Counted from the first letter of the stretch, positions 18,461 through 27,283 are shown. The stretch: 64,000 bases of DNA from Chryseobacterium sp. CH21 (GCF_004119445.1 NZ_QICI01000041.1:84218-148217), one strand, 5' to 3'. Numbers and translations are program-made. The notes: a model not told the origin generated them from the sequence alone.

Positions 18461-19300
18461 ATGTTTTCATTTGCAGCATATCCATACCCCAAATCCGAAT
18501 CTTTCAAGGAAATTTTCGTTTCTTCATTGGGAGCAGGAGTTGCTGTCTATCTGTTTCTGATTATTTTTCAGCCTTTTGGTACGGAAAACTTTCAGCATCC
18601 TTACAAGTTTTTACTACTTTTCCCCTATTGCATTATTTTTGGAATGGCATTTTTTATTGCTAATCTTATCACTTCCCGTTTCAGCAACTGGAATATTGGT
18701 GCGGAACTTTTAAAAATAACTTTCATTCTATGTATGGGTTCCGTTCTATCCTACTTTTACAATTCATTATTCTTGAGCCATGTAAAGCTGGATGTAGTCA
18801 ATTACTTTTATATGTTCCTGTATACTTTGGCTGTCGGAATTCCTATTTCTATCATCTATATTTTATCACGGTACATCTATTTAAAGAATAATCATGAAAA
18901 GAAAGCCCGCGATATTTCTCAACACCTTCCCGTTTCGCCTCCTGAACAACGACAAAACCTGTTAAAAATAACGGCACAGAATACCGAGCTTATCATAAAT
19001 GAAAAAGATTTTCTTTGCGTTCAGTCCATGGAAAACTACTGCACATTTTACTTTGTAGAGAACAACAGCTTACAAAAAGTATTGATCAGAATAAGTTTAT
19101 CCAATGTTTTACAACAAATCGAAACAGGTTCTGTCAAAAAATGTCACCGTTCTTATATTGTCAACCTTGGAAGGGTAAAGAAACTCAAAGGAAATGCTCA
19201 GGGTTATAAATTAATTCTTCCGGAAATTGATTTTGAAATTCCTGTTTCAAGAAGTTTTATTCCTTCAATTATTCCTCAATTGCAACAGCAGCATTCATAA
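18461..19300 (+). CDS. Membrane-bound LytTR-family transcriptional regulator
   Basis: 279 residues. Four predicted membrane helices (about 15-38, 48-68, 82-102, 112-135) then a linker and a LytTR DNA-binding domain about 175-275 (INEKDFLCVQSMENYCTFYF, KKCHRSYIVNLGRVKKLKGNAQGYKL, EIPVSRSF). There is no receiver domain, so the membrane part is presumably the sensor or an anchor. Downstream of rmuC with 12 bp between them. Direct repeats just after its stop codon (19301-19335) are a candidate binding site in front of the next gene, a CPBP protease. Confidence 0.9.
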   Translation: MFSFAAYPYPKSESFKEIFVSSLGAGVAVYLFLIIFQPFGTENFQHPYKFLLLFPYCIIFGMAFFIANLITSRFSNWNIGAELLKITFILCMGSVLSYFYNSLFLSHVKLDVVNYFYMFLYTLAVGIPISIIYILSRYIYLKNNHEKKARDISQHLPVSPPEQRQNLLKITAQNTELIINEKDFLCVQSMENYCTFYFVENNSLQKVLIRISLSNVLQQIETGSVKKCHRSYIVNLGRVKKLKGNAQGYKLILPEIDFEIPVSRSFIPSIIPQLQQQHS

Positions 19301-19335
19301 TTTTGTCATTCGTCACTATTCTTTGTCATTGATCA
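19301..19335 (+). promoter_or_regulatory. Direct repeat TTTGTCATT, candidate LytTR operator
   Basis: TTTGTCATTCGTCAC at 19301-19315 is repeated as TTTGTCATTGATCAC at 19321-19335 (13 of 15 bases identical, 20-bp period, two helical turns). LytTR proteins bind paired 9-bp direct repeats about two turns apart. It sits between the LytTR gene and the CPBP gene, in the promoter region of the latter. Confidence 0.5.
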
Positions 19336-19389
19336 CATTAAGTTGAAAGCATTGATTTAAAGCTACATTTTTGCTCAAAATTAACAGAC

Positions 19390-20181
19390 ATGAGTAAAAA
19401 CATCCGCTTCTTTTTCATCTTTATTCTAGGGTTTACAGCCTATTATTTCTTCGATTTTCTCTTTTTTAAAACCATACAAACTTTCTCAAAAGATTTGTTT
19501 CACAGTAAAGCAATAGCCCATATAATTGCTTATTCGGTAACATTAATTCCATTGATAGCCACATTAAAAATTCTGTTACCCCAAAGAAATATCCTTGATT
19601 TGTTCTCATTAAACAAACCCATTACCAAAGGATTTATGGTATCATTTACCGGAACTACTCCTATGCTCACTGGATACCTGATTCATTTTAAAACAATCTC
19701 TAAAATAAATTTTGAATCCCTGTTTATCAATACTCTTTCATCAGCATTTTTTGAAGAGATTATTTTCAGGGCTTTTCTTATCGGAATACTATACCGTTTT
19801 ACCCGGCTTGGGTTTTTATCATCCGCATTATCAGGATCTTTACTTTTTGCACAGGTACATTTGTATCAAAGTCAGAACTTAATAGAACTTACCGAAATAT
19901 TTACCATTACATTTTTAGGATCAATATTCTTCGCCTGGGCATATTTTGAATCGGAGTATAATGTATGGACTGCTATTTTTCTTCATTTCTTTATGAATCT
20001 GTACTGGGAAATTTTTAATGTCTCGGAAAATGTTTCCGGAAACCTCTATGGAAATCTGTATAAATTCATCTCAATTGCTGTCTTGATAGCAGTTATCGTC
20101 TATTATAAGAGAAAAAATAAAATTCCAATTGAAATAACCTGGAAAACCCTTTTTATCAAAACCAGAGAAGTTCAATCATAA
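19390..20181 (+). CDS. CPBP-family intramembrane metalloprotease
   Basis: 263 residues, mostly hydrophobic with about seven helices. The CPBP (Abi/CAAX protease) motifs are in order: Glu122-Glu123-x3-Arg127 (FFEEIIFRAFLIG), a His in the LLFAQVHLYQ helix, and HFFMNLYWE (HxxxN type) near 195-203. Family members cleave in the membrane and include prenyl-protein proteases and bacteriocin self-immunity proteins. Likely regulated by the upstream LytTR protein, given the repeats in its promoter region. Substrate unknown. Confidence 0.85.
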   Translation: MSKNIRFFFIFILGFTAYYFFDFLFFKTIQTFSKDLFHSKAIAHIIAYSVTLIPLIATLKILLPQRNILDLFSLNKPITKGFMVSFTGTTPMLTGYLIHFKTISKINFESLFINTLSSAFFEEIIFRAFLIGILYRFTRLGFLSSALSGSLLFAQVHLYQSQNLIELTEIFTITFLGSIFFAWAYFESEYNVWTAIFLHFFMNLYWEIFNVSENVSGNLYGNLYKFISIAVLIAVIVYYKRKNKIPIEITWKTLFIKTREVQS

Positions 20182-20201
20182 ATTTTGCATAATTTTGCAG
20201 C

Positions 20202-20968
20202 ATGTTGATAGAAAGTTTTCAAAACGATAAAATAAAAAACGTCACTAAGCTCCTTACTGACAACAGATTCCGTAAAAAATCAAAAGTTTTTGTAGTAGAA
20301 GGCCAGCAGGAAAATGAAAGAGCTATGCAGTATGATTTTGAACCGCTGGAGTTCTTTATCTGTGAAAATATCTTTAAAGGAAGTCTTCCCGATGTAAAAA
20401 TAAATTATGTAAGTGAAAAAGTATATGAAAAAATAGCTTACAGAGGAAGTTCTGAAGGAATTATTGGGATTTACCATGCAAAAGAACCTCTGCTTTCTTC
20501 CTTTGTTCCTAAAGAAAATTCTACAGTGATTATTGTTGAAGGTGTAGAAAAACCAGGAAATCTTGGAGCTATTTTAAGAAGTTGCGAAGCTTTTGGAGTA
20601 GATGCACTGATTGTGGCTGATGGAAAACCGATTTTTACAACCCCAATGTGATCAGATCCAGTGTAGGATGTCTTTTTGGGATGGAAGTATATCAGGCTGA
20701 AAACGAGGAAACATTGGAATTCTTACAGAAAAACAGTTTCAATATCTATACTACCCTTATGGATGAAACTGCTGAAGATCTTTATAAGCGGGATTTCAGA
20801 CAACGTTCTGCTGTATTATTCGGTACTGAACATTCGGGATTAAGTGATTTCTGGATTGGAAAAGGAAAAAACACGCTTATTCCTATGGCGGGCAGCATTG
20901 ATTCTTTAAATTTAAGCAATGCGGTAGCAATTACCTGCTATGAATCTTTAAAGCAAAAGAAGGGTTAA
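20202..20968 (+). pseudogene. SpoU/TrmH-family RNA 2'-O-methyltransferase, split by a frameshift
   Basis: Two abutting frames (20202-20651 and 20648-20968) together give a full SpoU-type methyltransferase of about 255 residues. The first ends IVADGKPIFTTPM. Adding one A to the AAAA run at 20624-20627 turns this into GKTDFYNPNVIRSSVG, the canonical SPOUT motif 2, and joins the second part with motif 3 (LNLSNAVAITCYESL). N-terminal substrate-binding domain about 1-100, and VEGVEKPGNLGAILRSCEAFG as motif 1. It methylates tRNA or rRNA ribose using SAM. As sequenced it is broken; a homopolymer error is likely. Confidence 0.88.
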
Positions 20969-21016
20969 ATACAGTTACTTTATTTCAAAACTCTTATTTC
21001 ATATTGTTACAAGTAA

Positions 21017-21044
21017 GATTGCTTCGCCTTCGGCTCGCAATGAC
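21017..21044. repeat. REP-like palindrome (GATTGC...GCAATGAC)
   Basis: AGATTGCTTCGCC TTCGGC TCGCAATGAC forms a small hairpin between the methyltransferase and the alanine-rich gene. Similar sequences with ATTGCGAG/CTTCGC cores are frequent intergenic repeats in bacteria; copy number is not testable here. Confidence 0.5.
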
Positions 21045-21049
21045 TAAGC

Positions 21050-21081
21050 ATAAAAAAACCGTTTCACTGGGTGAAACGGTT
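21050..21081 (-). terminator. Intrinsic terminator of the alanine-rich gene
   Basis: AACCGTTTCAC (21057-21067) pairs perfectly with GTGAAACGGTT (21071-21081); on the minus strand it is followed by seven T. Confidence 0.9.
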
Positions 21082-21107
21082 CCTTTATTGTTAAGCTTAT
21101 GCTAGAA

Positions 21108-21437
21108 TTATTTCTTAGCAGCGTCTTTAGCAGCATCAGCAGCTCCTTTAGCAGCATCAGCAGCTCCTTTAGCAGCGTCAGCAGCTCCTTTAGCAGCATC
21201 TTTAGCAACTTCAGCACCAGCAGCAGTAGTAGCAGCAGCAGCATCTTTAGTAGCTTCTACAGCAGTAGTTGCAGCAGAATCAACAACTTTAGCAGCAGAA
21301 TCAGTAACAACAGCAGCAGAATCAGCTACAGTAGCAGCAGCAGAATCAGTTGTACCTTCAGTAGCAGTAGCTTCAGTTTTTTTACAAGCAACTAGAGAGA
21401 TTGCAGCGATAGCAGCTACGAATAATGACTTTTTCAT
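21108..21437 (-). CDS. Alanine-rich repeat lipoprotein
   Basis: 109 residues: lipobox LVAC (Cys18), then a chain almost entirely of Ala, Asp, Lys, Thr, Val and Ser. The C-terminal third has repeated AAKGAAD heptads (from about 82), predicted to make a long amphipathic helix like LEA/apolipoprotein-type or Lpp-like proteins. Probably an abundant envelope protein that is unstructured or helical; no specific function known. The opposite-strand Ser-rich frame is a shadow. Confidence 0.75.
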   Translation of the reverse strand: MKKSLFVAAIAAISLVACKKTEATATEGTTDSAAATVADSAAVVTDSAAKVVDSAATTAVEATKDAAAATTAAGAEVAKDAAKGAADAAKGAADAAKGAADAAKDAAKK

Positions 21438-21620
21438 AATAAATTAAATTTAATTTTGTTAATATTGTTTTATAAAATTTTCTTCTGTTCTGTTATTTGA
21501 ACAAGACAAAGGTAGATCAGTTAGAAAGTTTGTTTATGAAAAATAATTGTAATACCTTTGTAAAATAGTTTTACAAAAAAACATAACTGATAATCAACAA
21601 TTTAATTATTTTTTGAAAAA

Positions 21621-22802
21621 TTGACAGATTTAGATCTATTACACTTTGAGCAGCTAAAAAAGGATGTTCAGGGTCAATACTTAAAAGAACATACCCCTTC
21701 GCAGGATGACATATCCAAGTGGAAGGGTATAGATATTATATATTTTCAGGAAGACCTTCGAAAAAAAGCGAAAGGAAACATCAGTGAAAAGTCATTTTAC
21801 ACCTATTTCAAAAACTCGCCAGTCACTAAATTACCCAGAATAGACATGCTCAATTTATTGAGTATTTATGCAGGTTATGACTCCTGGTATGAATTCAAAA
21901 AGCAACATCTTTTTGCCGGCGAATTACTTCTGGAAAATGAGAATCTTGAAGAGGAAGAAATCGATGAACTTGAAAAAATAGTTTCTGAGGCTCAAGAACT
22001 TCCAAAAACTGAAACTCAGCCTAAGAAAATCGAATTTCAGACACAGGAAAACTCTGATTTACAAAAATCAAATACTGAAAATCAACGAGTTATACAAAAC
22101 AAAACAATCACAAATGAAATTGAAATTTCATCTGCTCCATCCAGGAAAAATTTCTTCAGAAAGAATGCATGGGCACTGATTACTTCTGTTTTGATTACCA
22201 TTACCGGTCTTTTAGGATTTAAAGATGTACTTTTTTCAAAAACCTACAAATATTGTTTCATTGATAAAGACAGAGGAGTTTCTGTGATCAATACTCTGGA
22301 AATAATGGTGGTGAAGGAAAATGAATCTCCATTGATGTATAAAATAAAGCCGGGTGAGTGTTTTTATTATTCTACCAAGGATAAAAATTTAAAAATGCGT
22401 ATCAGTGCTCCTTTTTACGAACCTCTGGAAGTTAACAGAAATCTTGAAAATGCTCCTGAAGAGGAAAAAATAGAACTAAAGCCAGACGATTATAAAATGG
22501 CTGCATATTATTTCTCCATAAAAGATATCAAAGGAGGAAATCCTGATGAGCAGGTTGCTCTTATTAAGCAAAAAAGAAATCAGCTGGAGAACCTGATCAG
22601 CAGCAATGCTGTCATCTACCAGGTGTATGATAATGACACCTATGGCATTGAAAGGCTGGATAAACAGAAATATATCACTCTGGTAACCACTCCAACGACC
22701 TCTCTGAAAAACCTGAATGTAATAGAAATGAAAAAGGATAACAACGGTAAGATTGTATCCATCAAATTTAAAATTGCTACCACAGATGAAAAGAATAAAT
22801 AA
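21621..22802 (+). CDS. Membrane-anchored protein of unknown function (TTG start)
   Basis: 393 residues. No ATG lies near the 5' end (the next in-frame Met is about residue 74), so the TTG at 21621 is the likely start. Residues 1-98 are soluble and charged, including LLSIYAGYDSWYEFKKQHL; 110-175 are acidic and Gln-rich; one membrane helix about 187-206 (WALITSVLITITGLLGF); the remainder (about 210-393) is presumably periplasmic and has no motif I know. The 3' end overlaps the next gene by 17 bp. The cytoplasm-TM-periplasm layout would suit a signal transducer; that is speculation. Confidence 0.72.
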   Translation: MTDLDLLHFEQLKKDVQGQYLKEHTPSQDDISKWKGIDIIYFQEDLRKKAKGNISEKSFYTYFKNSPVTKLPRIDMLNLLSIYAGYDSWYEFKKQHLFAGELLLENENLEEEEIDELEKIVSEAQELPKTETQPKKIEFQTQENSDLQKSNTENQRVIQNKTITNEIEISSAPSRKNFFRKNAWALITSVLITITGLLGFKDVLFSKTYKYCFIDKDRGVSVINTLEIMVVKENESPLMYKIKPGECFYYSTKDKNLKMRISAPFYEPLEVNRNLENAPEEEKIELKPDDYKMAAYYFSIKDIKGGNPDEQVALIKQKRNQLENLISSNAVIYQVYDNDTYGIERLDKQKYITLVTTPTTSLKNLNVIEMKKDNNGKIVSIKFKIATTDEKNK

Positions 22803-23367
22803 TTTTTTAATTTTCACCGTGCTTCTGACGTTATTTACTGCCTGTAATAATAAAACCTCAGAGGTAAGCGACCTCGATAAACTACGAAACAGCAACAATG
22901 AAAAAAGCTATCCAGCCGTACAGATGGATAGTATGCAGGCCATTAATTCAATCACCAAACAAAAAGTACAGGAACTTCTGGATCTGTCTACACTATACTT
23001 AAGTGGAAATAGAAATACCGAAATAGATACTGTTATTTATTCCCAGATGGAAAGCTACTTCCATAAACCAGATTCTTTGACATTTAAAACATTACTGAAA
23101 GAGCTTGACAGCATGAAAGCAAAAACAGCAAAAGTGAGCAACCTGAATGTTTATAAAGAATTTTATAAAAAAGACACATTAGACTATGCCAAGTTTAATG
23201 TAGAATATTTTGACAATAAAAATAAGTCTCTGGGAAGCTTTGAAAAGAACGCGCAATATATCCTGCTTTCTACTTCAAAACTCAAAAAAGAATTCAAATT
23301 CTACTTTTTAGATTTCTATTCCAAACCGCTTAAGAAAGACAGTACTTCTGTAGGAGTAACCAAATAG
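22786..23367 (+). CDS. Lipoprotein, unknown function
   Basis: 193 residues from the ATG at 22786, which gives a good lipoprotein signal (FLIFTVLLTLFTACNN). Body is Lys/Ser/Leu-rich with KDSTSV at the end; no known domain. It starts 17 bp inside the preceding membrane-protein gene, so the two probably work together. Its last 52 bp overlap the convergent folate cyclo-ligase gene. Confidence 0.72.
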   Translation: MKRINNFLIFTVLLTLFTACNNKTSEVSDLDKLRNSNNEKSYPAVQMDSMQAINSITKQKVQELLDLSTLYLSGNRNTEIDTVIYSQMESYFHKPDSLTFKTLLKELDSMKAKTAKVSNLNVYKEFYKKDTLDYAKFNVEYFDNKNKSLGSFEKNAQYILLSTSKLKKEFKFYFLDFYSKPLKKDSTSVGVTK

Positions 23368-23891
23368 TCAAGAGGAATATCGTTTTCCCAGACATCATCC
23401 ACATATTCATCGGGGTTAAAATAATTGACTCCGATTTTTTTTGTCTCAATAGATATATTTTGAAATAATCCATCATAAAATCCTTTTCCATAGCCTACCC
23501 TATTTCCTTTTCTGTCACAATACAACAAGGGTGTAATGACACAATCAAAAGCACGTTCACCGGAATCTTCATTGGAAACAGGTTCTGAAATACCCCATTT
23601 ATTAGTTTCAAAAACAGAGTCTTCAAAGATTTCAATATTAATAAGCTCATCACCTACAATTTTCGGCACATAAACGCGAATATTCTGTGCTAAAAAATAT
23701 TGAATAAATATTTGGGTATCAATTTCTTTTCTTGCCGGAATTGAGATGAAAACATGTACTTTATCCAGCTTCTCAAGCTTGAAATATTGAATGAAATTTT
23801 CAAAAATTTTCTCCGATAACAAGAAAGCCTCATCTGGAGACAAGGCTTTTCTTTTTTGCGTGTATTTTTTTCTAAGCTCAGCTTTAAGCAT
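23316..23891 (-). CDS. 5-formyltetrahydrofolate cyclo-ligase
   Basis: 191 residues from the ATG at 23891 (MLKAELRKKYTQKRKAL). Converts 5-formyl-THF to 5,10-methenyl-THF with ATP. Family marks: basic N terminus with RK pairs, FVS/FIS-type strand, and the ATP-loop GNRVGYGKGFYDG near 146-158. The C-terminal DYLVTPTEVLSF is conserved in the family, so the 52-bp overlap with the convergent lipoprotein gene appears genuine. Confidence 0.93.
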   Translation of the reverse strand: MLKAELRKKYTQKRKALSPDEAFLLSEKIFENFIQYFKLEKLDKVHVFISIPARKEIDTQIFIQYFLAQNIRVYVPKIVGDELINIEIFEDSVFETNKWGISEPVSNEDSGERAFDCVITPLLYCDRKGNRVGYGKGFYDGLFQNISIETKKIGVNYFNPDEYVDDVWENDIPLDYLVTPTEVLSFLSGLE

Positions 23892-23961
23892 TATTATTAA
23901 GTTATTTGAACTGAAATAATTGTTACCTGACAAACTTTCGCAGCTTTATCGCTTATGATGA

Positions 23962-25323
23962 TTATGCGTTTTGCACAACTCTGTACAATTTATCAGATAA
24001 ACGAACTCTGAATGGAAGTTCGAAAGTAATCTGATCTCCTGGTTTTGCAGTTTCACAAGGACCTCCGTTAGCATAGATTTCAGTAATCGTAACTTCCTGT
24101 TCACCGGTTGTAGGTCCTGAAATTAATACTTTATCTCCTACTGACAAATCTTTGTTTTCAATTAAAAACTGTGCAATTTTTGATTTTGAATAGTAATGCT
24201 CTGCTTTTCCAATCAATTCTTTTTTGACAGCAATTATTTGGCGGATATTCTTTGTTTCAACTTTTGCTAAAGGTTTATCTGATAATTCTCCGGAGTTTTT
24301 GAATTTCAGAGCATCAGACTTTCCTTTTCTGAATACTTTATTTCCAACCTGAAGTCCTTTTCTTAGTTTCACCTGCTCATCCCAAGTCAAATGGATGGTA
24401 TCGAGACATTCTGCAGAGCAACAGTTTTCCATTGCTGCTTTACATTCGTCACATTGGATAAACAAAAGGTGGCAGGCATCATTCGCACAATTGGTATGAT
24501 TATCACAAGGTTTTCCACATTGGTGGCATTGTGCAATAATATCATCTGTAATCCTCTCTCCTAAACGGTGGTCAAATACAAAGTTTTTACCAATAAACTT
24601 ACTTTCTATTCCTTCTTCTTTTATCTGGCGTGTATATTCAATGATACCACCTTCTAACTGGTAAACATTTTTAAAGCCCTGATGTTTGAAGTAAGCACTC
24701 GCCTTTTCACAACGAATTCCTCCGGTACAATACATCAACAGGTTTTTATCTTCTTTAAAATCCTGTAGCTGTTCGTTGATAATCGGTAAACTTTCTCTGA
24801 AATTTTCCACATCCGGAGTAATAGCTCCTTCAAAATGACCTACTTCACTTTCGTAGTGATTTCTGAAGTCTACCACAATAGTATTCGGATCATCAAGTAA
24901 ATTATTAAATTCCTGAGCTTTTAAGTGAATTCCTTTATTGGTAACATCAAAAGTTTCGTCATTCAAACCGTCAGCCACAATTTTGTTTCTGACTTTTATG
25001 GTTAATTTTAAAAAAGAGTAATTGTCCTGATCTACTGCTACGTTCAAACGGATTCCTTTCATAAAATCATAGACTTCCAGCGTATCACGAAAAGCCTCAA
25101 ACTGGTCTGCAGGAACACTCATCTGAGCATTGATTCCTTCAGTTGCTACATAAATACGGCCAAGGGCATCAAGTGCATTCCAGGCTATAAATAATTCGTC
25201 GCGAAATTTTTTTGGGTCTTCGATTTTGGCATACGCATAGAAAGACAAAGTAAGACGGTCTTTACCGGCTTCATCAATAAGTTGAGCTCTTTCTTCTGCG
25301 CTTAAGGTGTTATACAGTTGCAT
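23962..25323 (-). CDS. trhO: tRNA uridine(34) 5-hydroxylase, rhodanese-type
   Basis: 453 residues. Oxygen-dependent hydroxylation of U34 in tRNA, the first step to 5-methoxy- or 5-carboxymethoxy-uridine. N-terminal acylphosphatase-like domain about 20-130; rhodanese domain with catalytic Cys199 in YCTGGIRCEKAS; Cys-rich segment about 265-310 (CHQCGKPC, CDECK, CCSAEC). The C-terminal extension to 453 ends in a beta-rich stretch (VGDKVLISGPTTGEQEVTITEIY) found in Bacteroidota homologues and absent from E. coli TrhO. Confidence 0.92.
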   Translation of the reverse strand: MQLYNTLSAEERAQLIDEAGKDRLTLSFYAYAKIEDPKKFRDELFIAWNALDALGRIYVATEGINAQMSVPADQFEAFRDTLEVYDFMKGIRLNVAVDQDNYSFLKLTIKVRNKIVADGLNDETFDVTNKGIHLKAQEFNNLLDDPNTIVVDFRNHYESEVGHFEGAITPDVENFRESLPIINEQLQDFKEDKNLLMYCTGGIRCEKASAYFKHQGFKNVYQLEGGIIEYTRQIKEEGIESKFIGKNFVFDHRLGERITDDIIAQCHQCGKPCDNHTNCANDACHLLFIQCDECKAAMENCCSAECLDTIHLTWDEQVKLRKGLQVGNKVFRKGKSDALKFKNSGELSDKPLAKVETKNIRQIIAVKKELIGKAEHYYSKSKIAQFLIENKDLSVGDKVLISGPTTGEQEVTITEIYANGGPCETAKPGDQITFELPFRVRLSDKLYRVVQNA

Positions 25324-25683
25324 GCTATAAACGTTTTAAGTGAGAATAAAATTTTTGCAAAGATAAGAATTTTAGAATTAAGTCTATTGATGACACAAAT
25401 CACGAGTCATTAACAAACAGCGGCCAGAAGTAAATAATTTACAACAAATGATAAAAAATAAATGGTACTTTAGGGTTAATTATGCCATATTTTCATTAAT
25501 TTTTTTTTAAGTTTTGTTAACTCTGACGTTAACAATTATGACATAAGGTATAAAATGACATAATAGCCGTTAAATTTTAGTTAAAATTGAAACATAGCAT
25601 ACTAATTGCTTACTTATTTAACATTAAATTTGTTTACTCAAAAACATAAAAAGAAATTAATTAATAAACAAGAAAGATATACA
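25324..25683. other. Intergenic region with promoter and repeated motifs of the DegP gene
   Basis: No gene seen. It contains two GTTAAC palindromes (25516-25521 and 25528-25533), ATGACATAA twice (25538-25546 and 25555-25563, 17-bp period), and a promoter-like TTG (25606) and TAAATTTG (25625-25632). Confidence 0.5.
25606..25632 (+). promoter_or_regulatory. Putative promoter of the DegP-type protease gene
   Basis: TTG at 25606-25608, 16 bp, then TAAATTTG at 25625-25632, about 50 bp before the ATG. The spacing is slightly short for a Bacteroidota promoter. Confidence 0.5.
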
Positions 25684-27216
25684 ATGAAGAGTACTTTAAA
25701 AAAACTATTACCATTTGCAGTAGTAGGGGTAATCTCCGGAGCTACTACTGTTGGAGCTTTACAATATTTCGGGCATAGCTCCAATAATGGAGATCAATCT
25801 TATTTCACAACAGCCGCACCTAACACATCATTTGCAGGAATGAATACGGGAGCTGTAGGTGATGATTTTGTAAAAGCAGCTAAAACAACCGTTCCGGCTG
25901 TAGTTACCATTAAAAACTATCAAAGCAGAACAGCAAGCAGAGCTTCAGAGCAAGACTTGTTCGACTTCTTCTTCGGAGATCCTTTTGGAGGAGGAAGAGG
26001 ACAACAGAGACAGAAGCAGCAGCAGGCTCCTGAGAATATGCCATCAGGAATGGGTTCAGGGGTAATCATCTCTCCGGATGGTTACATTATTTCCAACAAC
26101 CATGTGGTAGCAGGTGCCAATAAGCTGGAGGTAGTATTAAGCAACAAGAAATCATATATTGCAACTTTAGTAGGAACAGACCCTAATACAGATATCTCTT
26201 TATTAAAGATCGAAGAAAAAGGTCTTCCTTATTTAAATTTTGCGAATTCTGACAATATTGACGTTGGGCAATGGGTACTTGCGGTAGGAAACCCACTTGG
26301 ATTAAACTCTACGGTAACGGCAGGTATTGTTTCTGCCAAAGGAAGAGGTATCGGCATCTTAAGCAGCCAGGGAAAAGCAGCTAACCCTATTGAAAGTTTT
26401 ATTCAAACCGATGCTGCGATCAACCCGGGTAACTCAGGAGGTGCTTTGGTAAATACAAACGGAGAGCTTATCGGGATCAACTCTGCAATTCAGTCTACTA
26501 CAGGATATTATCAGGGATACGGATTTGCCGTACCTTCCAATCTGGCAAGAAAAATTGTTGAGGATATCAAGAAATTCGGAATTGTACAGAGAGGATTCTT
26601 AGGAATTCAGTCGCTGGATCTTTCTAATGATCAATTGGTAACTTCATACAACAAGCAATTCAAAACGAATCTGAAAGTAGGTTCGGGAGTTTATGTAACA
26701 GGATTTGGGGAAAACAGCGGTGCTGAAGATGCAGGTCTTAAAAAAGGAGATGTTGTTACTAAAATTGATAATTATGACATCACAGATTTTGCTGATCTTT
26801 CTATGTCTATCGGAAGTAAACGTCCTGGAGATAAAGTACAGGTTACTTATTTAAGAAACGGTAAAGAAAATACTACTTCTGTAACACTTAGAGACCAGAA
26901 AGGAGGAACTTCTACCAGAACGAAAGCAGATCTTAGCGTAACGGAAAAAATCGGAGCTGAATTTGACCCGCTTACAGATCGTTTCAAAACTGAATACGGA
27001 TTGAACAGTGGTGTAGTAGCTAAAAGCGTATCTGAAGGCAGTGAAATGGCTAAAATCGGAATCGTAGACAACTATATCATCATTGAAATAAATGGTAAGC
27101 CGGTAAATTCACAGAAAGATGTAGAAAAGATCCTTGAGAAATATCAGGGGAACGTACAGGTGAAATTTGTGGATGACTATGGAAGAATCTACACAAAAGG
27201 ATTCAAAATGCCTTAA
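25684..27216 (+). CDS. DegP/HtrA-type periplasmic serine protease
   Basis: 510 residues from the ATG at 25684. N-terminal hydrophobic segment (LLPFAVVGVISGATTVGAL) for export or anchoring; trypsin-like domain with His140 (SNNHVVAG), Asp170 (NTDISLL) and Ser251 (NPGNSGGAL); two PDZ domains about 300-400 and 425-505. Degrades or refolds damaged envelope proteins. A Gly/Gln-rich insertion (about 101-115) lies in the LA loop region. The frame upstream from 25606 is AT-rich leader. Followed by a terminator. Confidence 0.94.
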   Translation: MKSTLKKLLPFAVVGVISGATTVGALQYFGHSSNNGDQSYFTTAAPNTSFAGMNTGAVGDDFVKAAKTTVPAVVTIKNYQSRTASRASEQDLFDFFFGDPFGGGRGQQRQKQQQAPENMPSGMGSGVIISPDGYIISNNHVVAGANKLEVVLSNKKSYIATLVGTDPNTDISLLKIEEKGLPYLNFANSDNIDVGQWVLAVGNPLGLNSTVTAGIVSAKGRGIGILSSQGKAANPIESFIQTDAAINPGNSGGALVNTNGELIGINSAIQSTTGYYQGYGFAVPSNLARKIVEDIKKFGIVQRGFLGIQSLDLSNDQLVTSYNKQFKTNLKVGSGVYVTGFGENSGAEDAGLKKGDVVTKIDNYDITDFADLSMSIGSKRPGDKVQVTYLRNGKENTTSVTLRDQKGGTSTRTKADLSVTEKIGAEFDPLTDRFKTEYGLNSGVVAKSVSEGSEMAKIGIVDNYIIIEINGKPVNSQKDVEKILEKYQGNVQVKFVDDYGRIYTKGFKMP

Positions 27217-27242
27217 TCGAAAACATCCTAGTTCTTTATATC

Positions 27243-27277
27243 AAAAAAACGCTGCAGAAATCTGCAGCGTTTTTTTA
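27243..27277. terminator. Bidirectional terminator after the DegP gene
   Basis: AACGCTGCAGA (27248-27258) pairs with TCTGCAGCGTT (27261-27271), with an A run on the left and a T run on the right. Confidence 0.92.
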
Positions 27278-27283
27278 TATTTT

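Noticed and set aside
21120..21200. Short tandem repeats, possible CRISPR or satellite
   Set aside because: They are codon-level repeats of AAKGAAD within a coding frame, with no spacers.
21099..21395. Serine-rich frame opposite the Ala-rich lipoprotein
   Set aside because: Direct reverse-strand shadow of GCA/GCT codons; the minus frame has a signal peptide, lipobox and terminator.
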